The notes beneath the pieces were generated by a model. The model made no database searches. It had not been told where the DNA came from and was given only the letters and a program-made list of their open reading frames with translations. DNA of 64,000 nucleotides from Evansella alkalicola (lineage in GTDB: Bacteria > Bacillota > Bacilli > Bacillales > Salisediminibacteriaceae): NCBI RefSeq assembly GCF_019042735.1, contig NZ_JAHQCR010000017.1:1-64000 (forward strand). The letters are read 5' to 3'. Both the position numbers and the translations under genes were made by a program. Positions 32,552 through 42,678 of the stretch are shown here, piece after piece. Each line of letters begins with the position of its first letter. Positions within the stretch are counted from its first letter, which is position 1.

Positions 32552-34546
32552 TTATTGATAACCTTTTAATTCCTCGTAAGTATACTCGTATGCAGAATCT
32601 TCATATTCCTCCCCATTAATATATACTAATAAATAACCAGAATCACCAGGAGCAACAGTCAATGGAATTCTAAAGCTTTCTGTCTCTCTAATTTCTTTGT
32701 CAATCACTACGCTCGGTACGGTGTGCATCATATCAATCACTTGAATGACAACATGGAAAGGATCACTTTCTTCACCATTAGATCCTGTATCCTCCACTTC
32801 TACCCGGAAAGGTACATGTACGGTGATTGGAACCTCTTCAGGTTCTTCTTCCTCTGGTTCAGGTCCTAAAGAAAACACAACCGTTACTTCCGTCCTCTCA
32901 CGAATTTCAGTTCCCCTAGGAGGGTCCTGTGAGATTACTCTCCCCTCTTCAATCGTTGGGTGATGCTCATCTTCTAATTTCATATCTAATAACGTATTTT
33001 CTGATAGGATACTGATTACTTCATCTCTAGTCATTCCATAAAGGTTAGTTATCGTATACGTCGGTCTTTTACTTAAAGTTAATGTAACGACTGTCTCATT
33101 TGGAAAAATTAATTCCCCTGGCTCAGGAGATTGTTCTAATACGATGTCATCTTCGTATTCTGTTGTTTCCTCATAATCAAACTCAATACCTTCATATTGT
33201 TCTAACAATCTCTCCGCATGACTTTTTGCTTCTCCTATTACATCGATCATCCCTATTGGGTCTGGACCTTCACTAACAACTAGTGTAATTTCTGTTCCTA
33301 CTTTTACAGTTTGTCCTGCAAGTGGGCGGTGACTAATAACCAGGCCCTCTTCCACCTCATCGTCTGGACGAAGATCTTGTTCCACAATTAGTCCAAGCTC
33401 TGTCAACTCTTCATATGCAATTTCATATTCTTTTCCAATTAGATCATCTGGGATCACTACGTCTTCAACATGTAACCACCTAGGAATCATTGAAAAAGCA
33501 ACAAAAAATACTGCAAATATAAAGAATAGGGATGCAAAGATAGTGATAAACCAAAATTTCTTACCCTTTTTCTTCTTTTCTGGAGGCTCAACCCATTTCG
33601 TTTGATCCGCTTCTCCACGCACGATTGTTTGATTCAGATCTTCTCCTTGCTGCTGCTTAATTATTGGAACAGCCTTTGTAGCTTCTTCATCAATATTATT
33701 AATCTCTACACGTTTTTCATTTTTCCTAATCGGATCAAACACTGTAACCAAATCTTCTAACATATTATCAGCTGTAGCAAAACGCTCCAGTGGGTCTTTG
33801 GCAGTTGATTTTAAAACAACGTTTTCCACACTTTGAGGAATAGTCGGATCCACATCAGTTAAGAATGGCAATGGCTCCTGCAAATGTTTGATTGCAACTG
33901 AAACAGCAGTATCCCCATTAAATGGAACTTTCCCAGTTAACATTTCGTACATGACTATACCAAGGGAGTATATATCTGATTTATATGTTACATTCCCTCC
34001 ACGAGCTTGTTCTGGAGACAAGTAATGAACAGAGCCTAAAATAGAATTCGTATGAGTAATAGTTGCTTCACTAATAGCTCGAGCAATCCCGAAGTCCGTT
34101 ACCTTCGCCTTTCCATCCTCACTAATTAAAATATTGTGAGGCTTTATATCACGGTGTATGATGTGATTTTCATGTGCATGCTCAATTGCAGAAGTGATTT
34201 GCTCCATAATTTTTACAGCTTCATGGACGTGGAGTTTACCCTTTTGTTGTATAAAATCTTTTAAGGTGCTCCCTTTTATATACTCCATTACAATGAAATA
34301 TAGATTATCTTCTTCACCAACGTCAAAAATATTAACTACGTTAGGGTGAGATAAACTCGTAGCAGCCTGAGCTTCACGACGAAATCGCTTAATAAAATCT
34401 TCATCTTCAGAAAACTGTGGTTTCAAAACTTTTACTGCTACGTCCCTATCTAAAATGATATCATGGGCTAAATAAACATCCGCCATCCCACCGCCACCAA
34501 TTGGTCGTAAGAGCTGGTATCGGTCGTTAATGCGTTTCTGCTTCAT
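32552..34546 (-). CDS. prkC: Serine/threonine protein kinase PrkC with PASTA domains
   Basis: PrkC is a membrane kinase that senses peptidoglycan fragments and acts in germination, stationary phase and wall control. The 664-residue protein has a cytoplasmic Hanks-type kinase domain (about 10-270; GGGGMADVYLAHD, AVKVLK, HRDIKPHN, DFGIARA), one membrane helix (about 330-352, FWFITIFASLFFIF), then three PASTA repeats (about 355-560) and a C-terminal beta domain. Its start overlaps the prpC stop by four bases, so kinase and phosphatase are made together. Confidence 0.96.
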   Translation of the reverse strand: MKQKRINDRYQLLRPIGGGGMADVYLAHDIILDRDVAVKVLKPQFSEDEDFIKRFRREAQAATSLSHPNVVNIFDVGEEDNLYFIVMEYIKGSTLKDFIQQKGKLHVHEAVKIMEQITSAIEHAHENHIIHRDIKPHNILISEDGKAKVTDFGIARAISEATITHTNSILGSVHYLSPEQARGGNVTYKSDIYSLGIVMYEMLTGKVPFNGDTAVSVAIKHLQEPLPFLTDVDPTIPQSVENVVLKSTAKDPLERFATADNMLEDLVTVFDPIRKNEKRVEINNIDEEATKAVPIIKQQQGEDLNQTIVRGEADQTKWVEPPEKKKKGKKFWFITIFASLFFIFAVFFVAFSMIPRWLHVEDVVIPDDLIGKEYEIAYEELTELGLIVEQDLRPDDEVEEGLVISHRPLAGQTVKVGTEITLVVSEGPDPIGMIDVIGEAKSHAERLLEQYEGIEFDYEETTEYEDDIVLEQSPEPGELIFPNETVVTLTLSKRPTYTITNLYGMTRDEVISILSENTLLDMKLEDEHHPTIEEGRVISQDPPRGTEIRERTEVTVVFSLGPEPEEEEPEEVPITVHVPFRVEVEDTGSNGEESDPFHVVIQVIDMMHTVPSVVIDKEIRETESFRIPLTVAPGDSGYLLVYINGEEYEDSAYEYTYEELKGYQ

Positions 34547-35298
34547 TCGTCACTCACTTCCTTTTGGGTTGAATGACGTAACAAAGTAATCGTAACATTA
34601 TCTTCTCCACCACGTTCGTTTGCAATCTCAATGAGTCTATCCACTATTTCTTCTAATGATTCGCTTTTATCAAGCTCCTCGTTAATATCTTGATCATTTA
34701 ATTTATCCGTAAGTCCATCTGAACAGAGAAGGAGGTAAGATCCAGGATCCCAGTCAATCGTATTAACATCTACTTTGATAGACTCTTCCGTTCCTAATGC
34801 TCGTAGAATAACATTTTTCCTTGGATGATGCATCGCCTCAGTCTCTGTAATCTGACCAGAACGTACTAATTCTCCAACAAGTGAGTGGTCTGCTGTCATT
34901 TGCTTCATACCCTCTGTTGTTTTCAAGTAAATTCTTGAATCTCCAACATGTGCAACCGTTACAAATTGCTCATTACAAATGGCAACTACTAGTGTTGTCC
35001 CCATTCCTTCACATTGTATATTTTCCTTTGCGTGATTAAATAAATGAGCATTTACTTCTTGAATGGACTCCGTTAACCACTCTTCTGCTTCTTTAGGAGA
35101 AAAAATAGTAGTGTTATCCTCCCACTTCTGCAGTAAGAAGTCTTTTGTCATTTTACTAGCTACATCCCCTGCTTGGTGTCCACCCATTCCATCTGCAACT
35201 AGAGCCAATACTTGTCCATATTGATCGATGGAAAAAGCTCCATCATCTTCATTATGAGGCCTAATCTGGCCCGTATCTGTTCGAAAAACCGCGTCCAT
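34543..35298 (-). CDS. prpC: PP2C-type protein phosphatase PrpC
   Basis: PrpC removes phosphate from PrkC and its targets. The 251-residue protein has the metal-binding aspartates of the PP2C family: RPHNEDD (about residue 18), VADGMGGHQAGDVAS (about 35), LLCSDGLTD (about 190) and GGEDNVTI (about 230). The start at 35298 (MDAVFRTDTGQIR) follows gaggggataagcat; the longer frame runs into rlmN. It starts four bases after the rlmN stop. Confidence 0.96.
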   Translation of the reverse strand: MDAVFRTDTGQIRPHNEDDGAFSIDQYGQVLALVADGMGGHQAGDVASKMTKDFLLQKWEDNTTIFSPKEAEEWLTESIQEVNAHLFNHAKENIQCEGMGTTLVVAICNEQFVTVAHVGDSRIYLKTTEGMKQMTADHSLVGELVRSGQITETEAMHHPRKNVILRALGTEESIKVDVNTIDWDPGSYLLLCSDGLTDKLNDQDINEELDKSESLEEIVDRLIEIANERGGEDNVTITLLRHSTQKEVSDE

Positions 35299-35302
35299 AT
35301 GC

Positions 35303-36394
35303 TTATCCCCTCGTTTCTTCTTTCCGCTCCTTCGCTCGAAGTTGTCCACAAGCAGCATCAATATCATGGCCTTGTTCCCTTCGAATCGTTACATTTATCC
35401 CTCTATTTTTAAGTGTCCTCTCAAATTCAAATATTTGGTCCACAGGTGTGCGGACATAATCCCTTTCCAAAACATCATTAACCGGTATTAAGTTAACATG
35501 ACATTTAAGCCCTTTAATAAGATCAGCTAATTTCTCTGCATCTTCAACCGTATCATTGACACCTCCAAACAAACCGTATTCAAAAGTAATTCTTCGACCT
35601 GTTTTTTCCACGTAATAACGAATAGATTTCATTAACTTATCAACTGGATACGCCCTATTAATTGGCATTAACCTTGACCTTGTTTCTGTATCTGCTGCAT
35701 GGAGTGAAATTGCAAAATTAATTTGAAGCTGCTCCTCTGCAAATTGATAGATTTTAGGTACTACTCCACTCGTAGATACTGTAATATGTCTCGCACCAAT
35801 ATTAAGACCATTATCATGATTGACAGTACGAAGAAATCTCATAAGTTCATCATAGTTGTCAAACGGCTCACCAATTCCCATTACAACAATAGAATCTACC
35901 CTTGCACCTTCGTCATCAAGAAACTTTTGGGCCTGTAGGACTTGTGCAACTATTTCTCCTGCTTCTAAATTACGCTTCAAACCACCTAAAGTAGAAGCAC
36001 AAAACGTACACCCAAGACGACACCCAACTTGAGTTGTAACACAAACACTATTTCCATAGTCATGGCGCATTACAACCGTTTCAATAGAGTATCCATCTCG
36101 AAGTTCAAAGAGAAATTTGATTGTTCCATCCTTTGAAGTTTGAGAAGTAATTGTTTTTAAAGTCGTTAGTGAATATTGATTCGACAGCTTTTCCCTTAAA
36201 TCCTTTGATAAATTTGTCATTTTTTCAAATGTTGAAACACGTTTTACGTACAACCAATCATAGATTTGTTTTGCACGAAATACTGGCTCTCCATTCTCCT
36301 TTAACCAATTTGATAATTCATCAAATGTTAAGGAGTATAATGAAGGTTTTACTTCTTCATTAGTTTCTGCTTTTCCTTCTAATTCTAACATCAT
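35303..36394 (-). CDS. rlmN: 23S rRNA (adenine-2503-C2) methyltransferase RlmN
   Basis: RlmN is a radical-SAM enzyme that methylates A2503 of 23S rRNA (and A37 of some tRNAs). The 363-residue protein has the cluster motif CRLGCTFCAS (about residue 125), the methyl-carrying cysteine near the C-terminus (DIDAACGQL), and the SAM-binding GIGEPFDNYDE. It overlaps the rsmB stop by four bases. Either of two successive ATG codons may be used. Confidence 0.96.
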   Translation of the reverse strand: MMLELEGKAETNEEVKPSLYSLTFDELSNWLKENGEPVFRAKQIYDWLYVKRVSTFEKMTNLSKDLREKLSNQYSLTTLKTITSQTSKDGTIKFLFELRDGYSIETVVMRHDYGNSVCVTTQVGCRLGCTFCASTLGGLKRNLEAGEIVAQVLQAQKFLDDEGARVDSIVVMGIGEPFDNYDELMRFLRTVNHDNGLNIGARHITVSTSGVVPKIYQFAEEQLQINFAISLHAADTETRSRLMPINRAYPVDKLMKSIRYYVEKTGRRITFEYGLFGGVNDTVEDAEKLADLIKGLKCHVNLIPVNDVLERDYVRTPVDQIFEFERTLKNRGINVTIRREQGHDIDAACGQLRAKERKEETRG

Positions 36395-37758
36395 GACCCA
36401 CCTTTAATTGTTTTACATACAGATGAAATAAAAAATCCATCCGTCCCCTTTTCTCCTGGGAAGAGTTGGAGCATTCCTGGTTTTAAACCTGAACAGTTCA
36501 GAAAGGCATCAGGAAGCCTTTTATACATATCCTTGTCTAATTTAGAATCATCATTATTATTTATAAAAGTTGATATTACTTCGTGATTTTCTTCCATATC
36601 AACTGTACATGTACTATAGACCAATCTGCCTCCTTGTTTGAGGAGTGGCCAAACAGCATCTAAAATAGCTAGTTGAATTTGTGATAGTCGTTTCACATCG
36701 TCTGCTGACTTCGTCCATTTCAAATCAGGTTTACGTTGAATGACACCAAGACCCGAGCAAGGTGCATCTATTAAAATACGATCAAAACTTTCTGCTTCAA
36801 ATTTTTTACCTGCATGGCGAGCGTCCATTACTTCTGTATGAATATTTTTTAAACCTAATCTTTTCACCTGTTGATCAATTAGCCCCACCTTATGTTTATG
36901 GATATCTAAGGAAACAACTTCCCCCGTATTCTCCATCATCTCAGCGATGTGTGTCGATTTTCCACCTGGTGCAGCACATGCATCTAAAATTGTTTCTCCT
37001 TTTTGTGGAGACATGATATGGGCTACCAGCATAGAACCTTCATCTTGAATCGTTATAAGACCATCGCTAAAAGCAGATGTCCCGGCGAGAGAACCTTTTG
37101 AAATAGTGATACTTTCAGGGACTTGTTTACTTTTTTCAGCATCAATTCCAGCCTGTTCTAAGGACTGAAGCACCTCATCAACGGTGGTCTTTGTCCTATT
37201 AACCCTCGCACTATGTATTGGATGGGTTAGATTTGCTTTTGCAATTGCCTCAGTTTTTTCTTTACCAAATTGCTTGATCCAACGGGAAATCATCCAATCA
37301 GGGTGACTTGTTTCTATTGCTAGTCTCTCATCAGCATCTTTTATTTTTTCCGTTTTAGGTATTCCCTCACGTTGAATAGAACGTAAAATACCATTTATCA
37401 TACCTGATATACCCTGGTGTCCCCGTTTTTTGGAAATTTGTACTGCTTCGTGTATTGCTGCCCTATCTGGAATCCTATCTAAATATACCATTTGGTATAG
37501 GGTGAAGCGTAATAGAATATGAACCCATGTGTCCAGTTTTCCTAATGGGCGTTTAGAAAAGTGCTGTAAATAAAAATCCAATGTGCGTTGATGCTGTAAT
37601 GTCCCGTATACTAATTCAGTTAGTAAAGGGATGTCCTTTGGATTTAGTTGAGATTTTTTTATCGTATCATTAATAAGAAGATTGCTATAAGCCTGGTTTT
37701 TCTCAATTTTTAATAGCAAATCAAGTACTGCTTCCCTTACATTACCTTGTTTCATCAT
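36391..37758 (-). CDS. rsmB: 16S rRNA (cytosine-967-C5) methyltransferase RsmB
   Basis: RsmB methylates C967 of 16S rRNA. The 455-residue protein has a NusB-like N-terminal RNA-binding domain (about 1-140) and a Rossmann methyltransferase domain with SAM motif DACAAPGGKSTHIAEMM (about 255) and the two catalytic cysteines in DAPCSGLGV and YSTCTVD. It overlaps fmt by 17 bases, indicating coupled translation. Confidence 0.96.
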   Translation of the reverse strand: MMKQGNVREAVLDLLLKIEKNQAYSNLLINDTIKKSQLNPKDIPLLTELVYGTLQHQRTLDFYLQHFSKRPLGKLDTWVHILLRFTLYQMVYLDRIPDRAAIHEAVQISKKRGHQGISGMINGILRSIQREGIPKTEKIKDADERLAIETSHPDWMISRWIKQFGKEKTEAIAKANLTHPIHSARVNRTKTTVDEVLQSLEQAGIDAEKSKQVPESITISKGSLAGTSAFSDGLITIQDEGSMLVAHIMSPQKGETILDACAAPGGKSTHIAEMMENTGEVVSLDIHKHKVGLIDQQVKRLGLKNIHTEVMDARHAGKKFEAESFDRILIDAPCSGLGVIQRKPDLKWTKSADDVKRLSQIQLAILDAVWPLLKQGGRLVYSTCTVDMEENHEVISTFINNNDDSKLDKDMYKRLPDAFLNCSGLKPGMLQLFPGEKGTDGFFISSVCKTIKGGS

Positions 37759-38698
37759 TCTCTCCTAACATTTTTCCTTCAGTCCAACCTTTTCCTGCTC
37801 CGAGTAAAAACGTCTTTACGTCCATTCTTTTTTTACCAGAAGGTTGGATCTCTGTGAGCTTTAATACGGTGTTATCCCCACAGGCAACGTGCAACCCATT
37901 ATCCTCAATTTGAATAACTGTTCCTGGCTTTTCGTCCGTATCATTATCAGTTTTTTCTGTCCACCAGATTTTCATACGTTTTTCTCCAACCATTGTATAT
38001 GCAACTGGCCAAGGATTTAATCCGCGGACTTGATTATATATATATCCAGCAGTTCGTGACCAATCTATTTTCTCTTTGTCCTTCGTTATATTTGGGGCAT
38101 AAGTGACATCTGCCTCATCCTGCTCCTCAGCCATAATCGTACCAGCTTCTAATTCAGGTAAAGTGTCTAGTAACAACTCAGCCCCAACCTTACTTAGTTT
38201 ATCATGCATTGTACCTGTAGTATCAGTGTCTTCTATAGGAATAGTACGTTGGGATAAAATATCACCTGCATCTAATTTTTCTACCATATACATAATCGTA
38301 ATACCAGTCTCCTTCTCACCATCTATTACAGCCTGATGGATCGGTGCTCCACCACGGTATTTAGGTAGTAAAGATGCATGGACATTAACACACCCAAGTG
38401 GGGGCACATCCAATAACCCCTTTGGCAATATTTGTCCAAAGGCACAAGTAATGATAATATCAGGGGATTCTTTTTCCACACGTTTCCATTCTTCTTCATG
38501 CTTAATCTTCTCAGGTTGAAAGACCGGAATACCATGCTTGATAGCTGCAACCTTAACTGGGGGCGGAGTTAATTCTTGTTTTCTCCCTTTTGGACGGTCT
38601 GGTTGGGTAACTACTAAGCTTATTTCATACCCTTTTTCAACTAAACCATCTAAAACAGGCACAGCAAAATCAGGTGTACCCATAAACACTGCTTTCAT
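37742..38698 (-). CDS. fmt: Methionyl-tRNA formyltransferase
   Basis: Fmt adds formyl to the initiator Met-tRNA. The 318-residue protein starts MKAVFMGTPDFAVPVLDGL, has the catalytic motif VNVHASLLPKYRGGAPIHQ (about 105-125; Asn, His and the later Asp of GITIMYMVEKLDAGDIL), and a C-terminal OB-like domain. In B. subtilis def (peptide deformylase) lies between priA and fmt; here only 32 bases separate them. Confidence 0.97.
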   Translation of the reverse strand: MKAVFMGTPDFAVPVLDGLVEKGYEISLVVTQPDRPKGRKQELTPPPVKVAAIKHGIPVFQPEKIKHEEEWKRVEKESPDIIITCAFGQILPKGLLDVPPLGCVNVHASLLPKYRGGAPIHQAVIDGEKETGITIMYMVEKLDAGDILSQRTIPIEDTDTTGTMHDKLSKVGAELLLDTLPELEAGTIMAEEQDEADVTYAPNITKDKEKIDWSRTAGYIYNQVRGLNPWPVAYTMVGEKRMKIWWTEKTDNDTDEKPGTVIQIEDNGLHVACGDNTVLKLTEIQPSGKKRMDVKTFLLGAGKGWTEGKMLGENDETR

Positions 38699-38730
38699 AC
38701 AAATTCCTCTCTTTCTTTAACGAAATTGCC

Positions 38731-41151
38731 TTATAGCATCATATAAGGATTGGAATCAATGACGATCGATAGATTACTTCGGCTCATTTCTCCTTGATAT
38801 GTTTTTATAATCTCTTGTAAAGTTTGCGTCAACTTCGGTTCAACTTTGTATTTTATCATGCATTGATACCTATATCTATCTTTGATTCGAGGTATAGCTG
38901 AAGCCACTGGTCCATAGACCATCGTATCTTCAGAAAGCTCCCCCTTTAAAAAGTTCGTTATTTTTTCTGTAACAGCAACAACATTTGTTAAATCCACGTC
39001 ACTAACGTGAATTAAGGTTAAGTAATAATACGGTGGATAGCCGCCTTGTTTCCTAACCATCATTTCCTTTTGAAAAAACGAAACAAAATCATGCTGTTTT
39101 ACATCTTGTATACTATAATGGTCTGGCGTATAGGTTTGAATAATAACTTCACCAGGTTTTTCATGCCTTCCTGCTCGGCCACTAACTTGGGTAAGGAGTT
39201 GAAAGGTTCGTTCTGCTGACCTAAAATCCGGCAAATGTAACATGGAATCAGCCGCCAAAACGCCTACAAGGGTGATGTTAGGGAAATCAAGCCCTTTCGC
39301 AATCATCTGCGTACCTAACAAGACGTCCCCTTCCCCTTTACCAAATTTCTCTAGTAGCTTCTCATGTGAACCTTTTTTTCTCGTAGTATCTACGTCCATC
39401 CGAATGACACGTATATTAGGAAGAACCTTTATTAGCTCTTCCTCTACCTTCTGAGTCCCTGATCCAAAAAAACGGATAGATTCCCCTTCACAATCAGGAC
39501 AACGAGATGGTACAGTTTCAACATGTCCACAATAATGACATTGGAGGGATTGGTTTGCCCTGTGATAAGTTAAAGAAATATCACAATGTGGACATTCTGC
39601 TACGTACCCACAGTCTCGACACATTATAAAGGTAGAATACCCTCTACGGTTTAAAAAAAGAACGATTTGCTCCCTTCTTTCTAATCGCACTTTCATGGCA
39701 TCAAGAAGACCATTGGAAAACATCGATCTATTCCCTTGGCGCAACTCTTCCCTCATATCAGTGATTGTCACAACAGGCATTCTCACATCATTGACCCTTT
39801 TTTCCATAGTCACAAGTTGGTAAACACCTTTTTTTGCCCTGGCATAGCTTTCCAACGAAGGTGTCGCACTTCCTAATATCACTGGGCATTGATAATATTC
39901 GCCACGTTTTATAGCAACATCCCTTGCATGATAACGTGGGGACTCTTCCTGTTTATAACTTGTCTCATGCTCTTCATCGATGATGATCATACCTAAATTC
40001 TCAAATGGCGCAAAAATAGCAGAACGTGCCCCTACTGCCACACTCACTTCCTTATCACTGATTCTCTTCCACTCATCATATTTCTCTCCCTTAGATAATG
40101 CACTATGGAGAACGGCAACAGCTGACCCAAACCTTTCCTTAAATCTCGTTACCATTTGGGGCGTTAATGATATTTCTGGAACCAATACAATCGCTTCTTT
40201 CCCCAACGACAAAGCCTTTTCAATTGCTTGTAGATAAACTTCAGTTTTCCCGCTACCTGTCACCCCTCGTAACAAGAATGTACGATGTATTTCATTATTT
40301 AATGATTCACTAATTGACTGAAGAACTATTCCCTGTTCCTCTGTTAATGGCAGTGGCTTACTTTTCGTAAATTCCCTGCCTTCATATGGATCCCGCCTTA
40401 ACTCCATCTCTTCTTCAACAAGTATTCCTTTTTCGACAAGAGATTTTATCGTACTTCTTGATGTCTTTACTTCACTAATGAGATCTACTACTGGTATCGG
40501 ATTGCTATTATTATTTATAAAAAACTGTATTAGCTCGCGCTGCTTTTTAGCCCCTTTATTCAAAGTTTCGAGTAAATCATGCAACTGTGCCTTCGTATAA
40601 GCTGATTTAACGGCCACCCTCTTTTTCTTCGTTTCATGTGTGCCCACAATAGGTTGAACTGTAACCTCATTATTTTTAATAAAAGTGGCCATCATTTTCC
40701 GTTCCATTGTTTTGGCTTTCTTTTGAAATTCATCCCAGTCAATGGGAGCGTCCTTTTTACGGAAAAAAGAGGCTGATTCCTCTGTAGCAATTGATGTATT
40801 AAGCCATAGTTGCTTTTTGTATTTTGCCCGCATTGCAGCTGGGAGCATTACCTTTAGCACAGAAATATGATGTGATAAAGTTTCATTTTTAAGCCATTCA
40901 GATAATGACAACAATTCTTTAGTTATTGGTGGTTTAACATCTACTAACTCTTGAATAGGCTTTAATTTATCAAGTGGATATTCACTTGTCTCGGAAATTT
41001 CAATAACAAAGCCTTGCACTTTCCGTGGACCAAATGGAACGACAACACGTAATCCAGGTACAACAGTATCCATATATTCATCCAGTATGAGATAATCGAA
41101 TAACCTGTCTGTCTGATTAGTTGACACATCCACAATAACCTTAGCAATCAT
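38731..41151 (-). CDS. priA: Primosomal helicase PriA
   Basis: PriA reloads the replicative helicase at stalled forks. The 806-residue protein has the N-terminal 3'-DNA-binding domain (about 1-110, AKVIVDVSTNQTDRLFDYLI), helicase motifs (Walker A GVTGSGKTEVYLQ about 295, DEEH in IIDEEHETSYKQEESP, GSATPSLES), the inserted zinc sites (CRDCGYVAECPHCD, CHYCGHVETVPSRCPDC) and motif VI QVSGRAGR. It overlaps coaBC by four bases. Confidence 0.97.
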   Translation of the reverse strand: MIAKVIVDVSTNQTDRLFDYLILDEYMDTVVPGLRVVVPFGPRKVQGFVIEISETSEYPLDKLKPIQELVDVKPPITKELLSLSEWLKNETLSHHISVLKVMLPAAMRAKYKKQLWLNTSIATEESASFFRKKDAPIDWDEFQKKAKTMERKMMATFIKNNEVTVQPIVGTHETKKKRVAVKSAYTKAQLHDLLETLNKGAKKQRELIQFFINNNSNPIPVVDLISEVKTSRSTIKSLVEKGILVEEEMELRRDPYEGREFTKSKPLPLTEEQGIVLQSISESLNNEIHRTFLLRGVTGSGKTEVYLQAIEKALSLGKEAIVLVPEISLTPQMVTRFKERFGSAVAVLHSALSKGEKYDEWKRISDKEVSVAVGARSAIFAPFENLGMIIIDEEHETSYKQEESPRYHARDVAIKRGEYYQCPVILGSATPSLESYARAKKGVYQLVTMEKRVNDVRMPVVTITDMREELRQGNRSMFSNGLLDAMKVRLERREQIVLFLNRRGYSTFIMCRDCGYVAECPHCDISLTYHRANQSLQCHYCGHVETVPSRCPDCEGESIRFFGSGTQKVEEELIKVLPNIRVIRMDVDTTRKKGSHEKLLEKFGKGEGDVLLGTQMIAKGLDFPNITLVGVLAADSMLHLPDFRSAERTFQLLTQVSGRAGRHEKPGEVIIQTYTPDHYSIQDVKQHDFVSFFQKEMMVRKQGGYPPYYYLTLIHVSDVDLTNVVAVTEKITNFLKGELSEDTMVYGPVASAIPRIKDRYRYQCMIKYKVEPKLTQTLQEIIKTYQGEMSRSNLSIVIDSNPYMML

Positions 41152-42359
41152 TTTAGACGCTCCATATGAATACTCATTGCAGCATCTAATATTCTCTTAG
41201 CTGCTTCGACTTTCGTTGTCATAGGCACATCATCTACTTCGCCGTTTCTTTTAAATAACGTAACCTCATTTGTATCTCCTTGAAATCCAGAACCAGGGCT
41301 AGTAATAGAATTAGCTACAATCATATCTACATTTTTAGATTCCATTTTCTTCTTAGCATAGACTTCCATATCATGTGACTCTGCAGCAAAGCCTACTAGA
41401 GTCTGACGAGGTTGACGGTTTGCACCAAGTTCCTTTAATATATCCTGAGTTCGTTCCATTTCAATTTCCCATTCCCCATCTTTCTTCTTTATCTTTTGAT
41501 TAAACGTATTTTTTGGCCGATAATCTGCTACTGCAGCACATTTAATAATCATTTCATTATCCTTAGCACAAGCAGTTACAGTTTGATACATTTCTTCTGC
41601 TGATTCTACGGAAATAAGATTGACACCGTGTGGTACCGACAAGCTAGTTGGCCCTGACACAAGTGTTACATTAGCACCTCTCGCAGCCGCTTCCTCGGCG
41701 ATTGCATATCCCATCTTCCCAGACGATCGATTTGTAAAAAAACGTACTGGATCTATCGTTTCCCTAGTAGGTCCTGCTGTAACTAATACTTTCCTACCAT
41801 GCCAGGAGGGGTTGTCCCTTTTTACAAAATGATTTTGTACAACCTTTACTAATTCTTCAGGTTCTGCCATGCGACCTTTCCCTTCGTATCCACAAGCTAA
41901 ATACCCTTCATTAGGCTCAACAAATTCATAACCATAGCTAGATAATGTGTTCATATTCTTTGTTACAGCTGGATGCTGATACATATGTACATTCATTGCT
42001 GGAGCAATTAAAACTGGTGCAGTTGTGGCTAAAAGTGTTGTAGATACCATATCATCTGCAATACCATTAGCTAGCTTAGCTATGATATTTGCAGTTGCTG
42101 GAGCAATCAACACTAAATCAGCCCAGTCCGCAATATCTATATGTGCAATTTTAGCGGGGTCCTTTTCGTCAAATGTATTTGTATATACATAATCCCTAGA
42201 TAATGCTTGAAATGTCATGGGTGTCACGAATTCCGTAGCAGACTCAGTCATAGCTACCTTAACACTAAAACCTGCTTGAACTAATTTGCTAGTTAACGCC
42301 GCCGCCTTAAAAACTGCAATTCCGCCTGAAACACAAAGTAATATCTTTCTCTTCTCCAA
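41148..42359 (-). CDS. coaBC: Phosphopantothenoylcysteine synthase/decarboxylase
   Basis: A two-function enzyme of coenzyme A synthesis. Residues about 1-180 form the FMN-dependent decarboxylase CoaC (GGIAVFKAA, the active-site His in AHIDIADWADLVLIAPATAN, and APAMNVHMYQHPA with its Asn), and 190-403 the synthetase CoaB (VLVTAGPTRETIDPVRFFTNRSSGKMG, AAVADYRP). Full length (403 residues). It has its own upstream terminator separating it from rpoZ, so it probably heads the coaBC-priA-fmt-rsmB-rlmN-prpC-prkC-rsgA-rpe series. Confidence 0.96.
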   Translation of the reverse strand: MEKRKILLCVSGGIAVFKAAALTSKLVQAGFSVKVAMTESATEFVTPMTFQALSRDYVYTNTFDEKDPAKIAHIDIADWADLVLIAPATANIIAKLANGIADDMVSTTLLATTAPVLIAPAMNVHMYQHPAVTKNMNTLSSYGYEFVEPNEGYLACGYEGKGRMAEPEELVKVVQNHFVKRDNPSWHGRKVLVTAGPTRETIDPVRFFTNRSSGKMGYAIAEEAAARGANVTLVSGPTSLSVPHGVNLISVESAEEMYQTVTACAKDNEMIIKCAAVADYRPKNTFNQKIKKKDGEWEIEMERTQDILKELGANRQPRQTLVGFAAESHDMEVYAKKKMESKNVDMIVANSITSPGSGFQGDTNEVTLFKRNGEVDDVPMTTKVEAAKRILDAAMSIHMERLK

Positions 42360-42442
42360 TTTCCCTCAACCTCCAGCATATTTTCCGTGTTAGTTTACTA
42401 TTTACTACGATACTAAAACATTCGTAAAAACAAAAGAAAAAA

Positions 42443-42460
42443 CAACCTTTCTACAGGTTG
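42443..42460 (-). terminator. Terminator after rpoZ
   Basis: On the minus strand gcaacctgtagaaaggttgttttttc: stem caacct (42460-42455) with aggttg (42448-42443), then a T run. It separates gmk-rpoZ from coaBC. Confidence 0.75.
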
Positions 42461-42470
42461 CTTTTATACT

Positions 42471-42674
42471 TTAGTCCTTTTGCCTATATGATAATTTTTC
42501 TGCATCAATTTCTTCTAAAGCCATCCCAACGAAGTTTACTGATTTAGACTTTGCAGTTTTCTGATATACTTCAGGTGTTTCCCTAAGTTGTCGAGCACGG
42601 TGTGCGGAAACAGTAACAAGGGTATACTTTGAATCAATTTTTGTCATTAAAGAGTCTATAGATGGGTTTAACAT
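42471..42674 (-). CDS. rpoZ: DNA-directed RNA polymerase omega subunit
   Basis: Omega helps RNA polymerase assembly. The 67-residue protein starts MLNPSIDSLMTKIDSKYTLV, with the conserved SAHRARQL segment and KSVNFVGMALEEIDAEKL, matching Bacillus RpoZ over its whole length. It starts four bases after the gmk stop. Confidence 0.95.
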   Translation of the reverse strand: MLNPSIDSLMTKIDSKYTLVTVSAHRARQLRETPEVYQKTAKSKSVNFVGMALEEIDAEKLSYRQKD

Positions 42675-42678
42675 GTTA

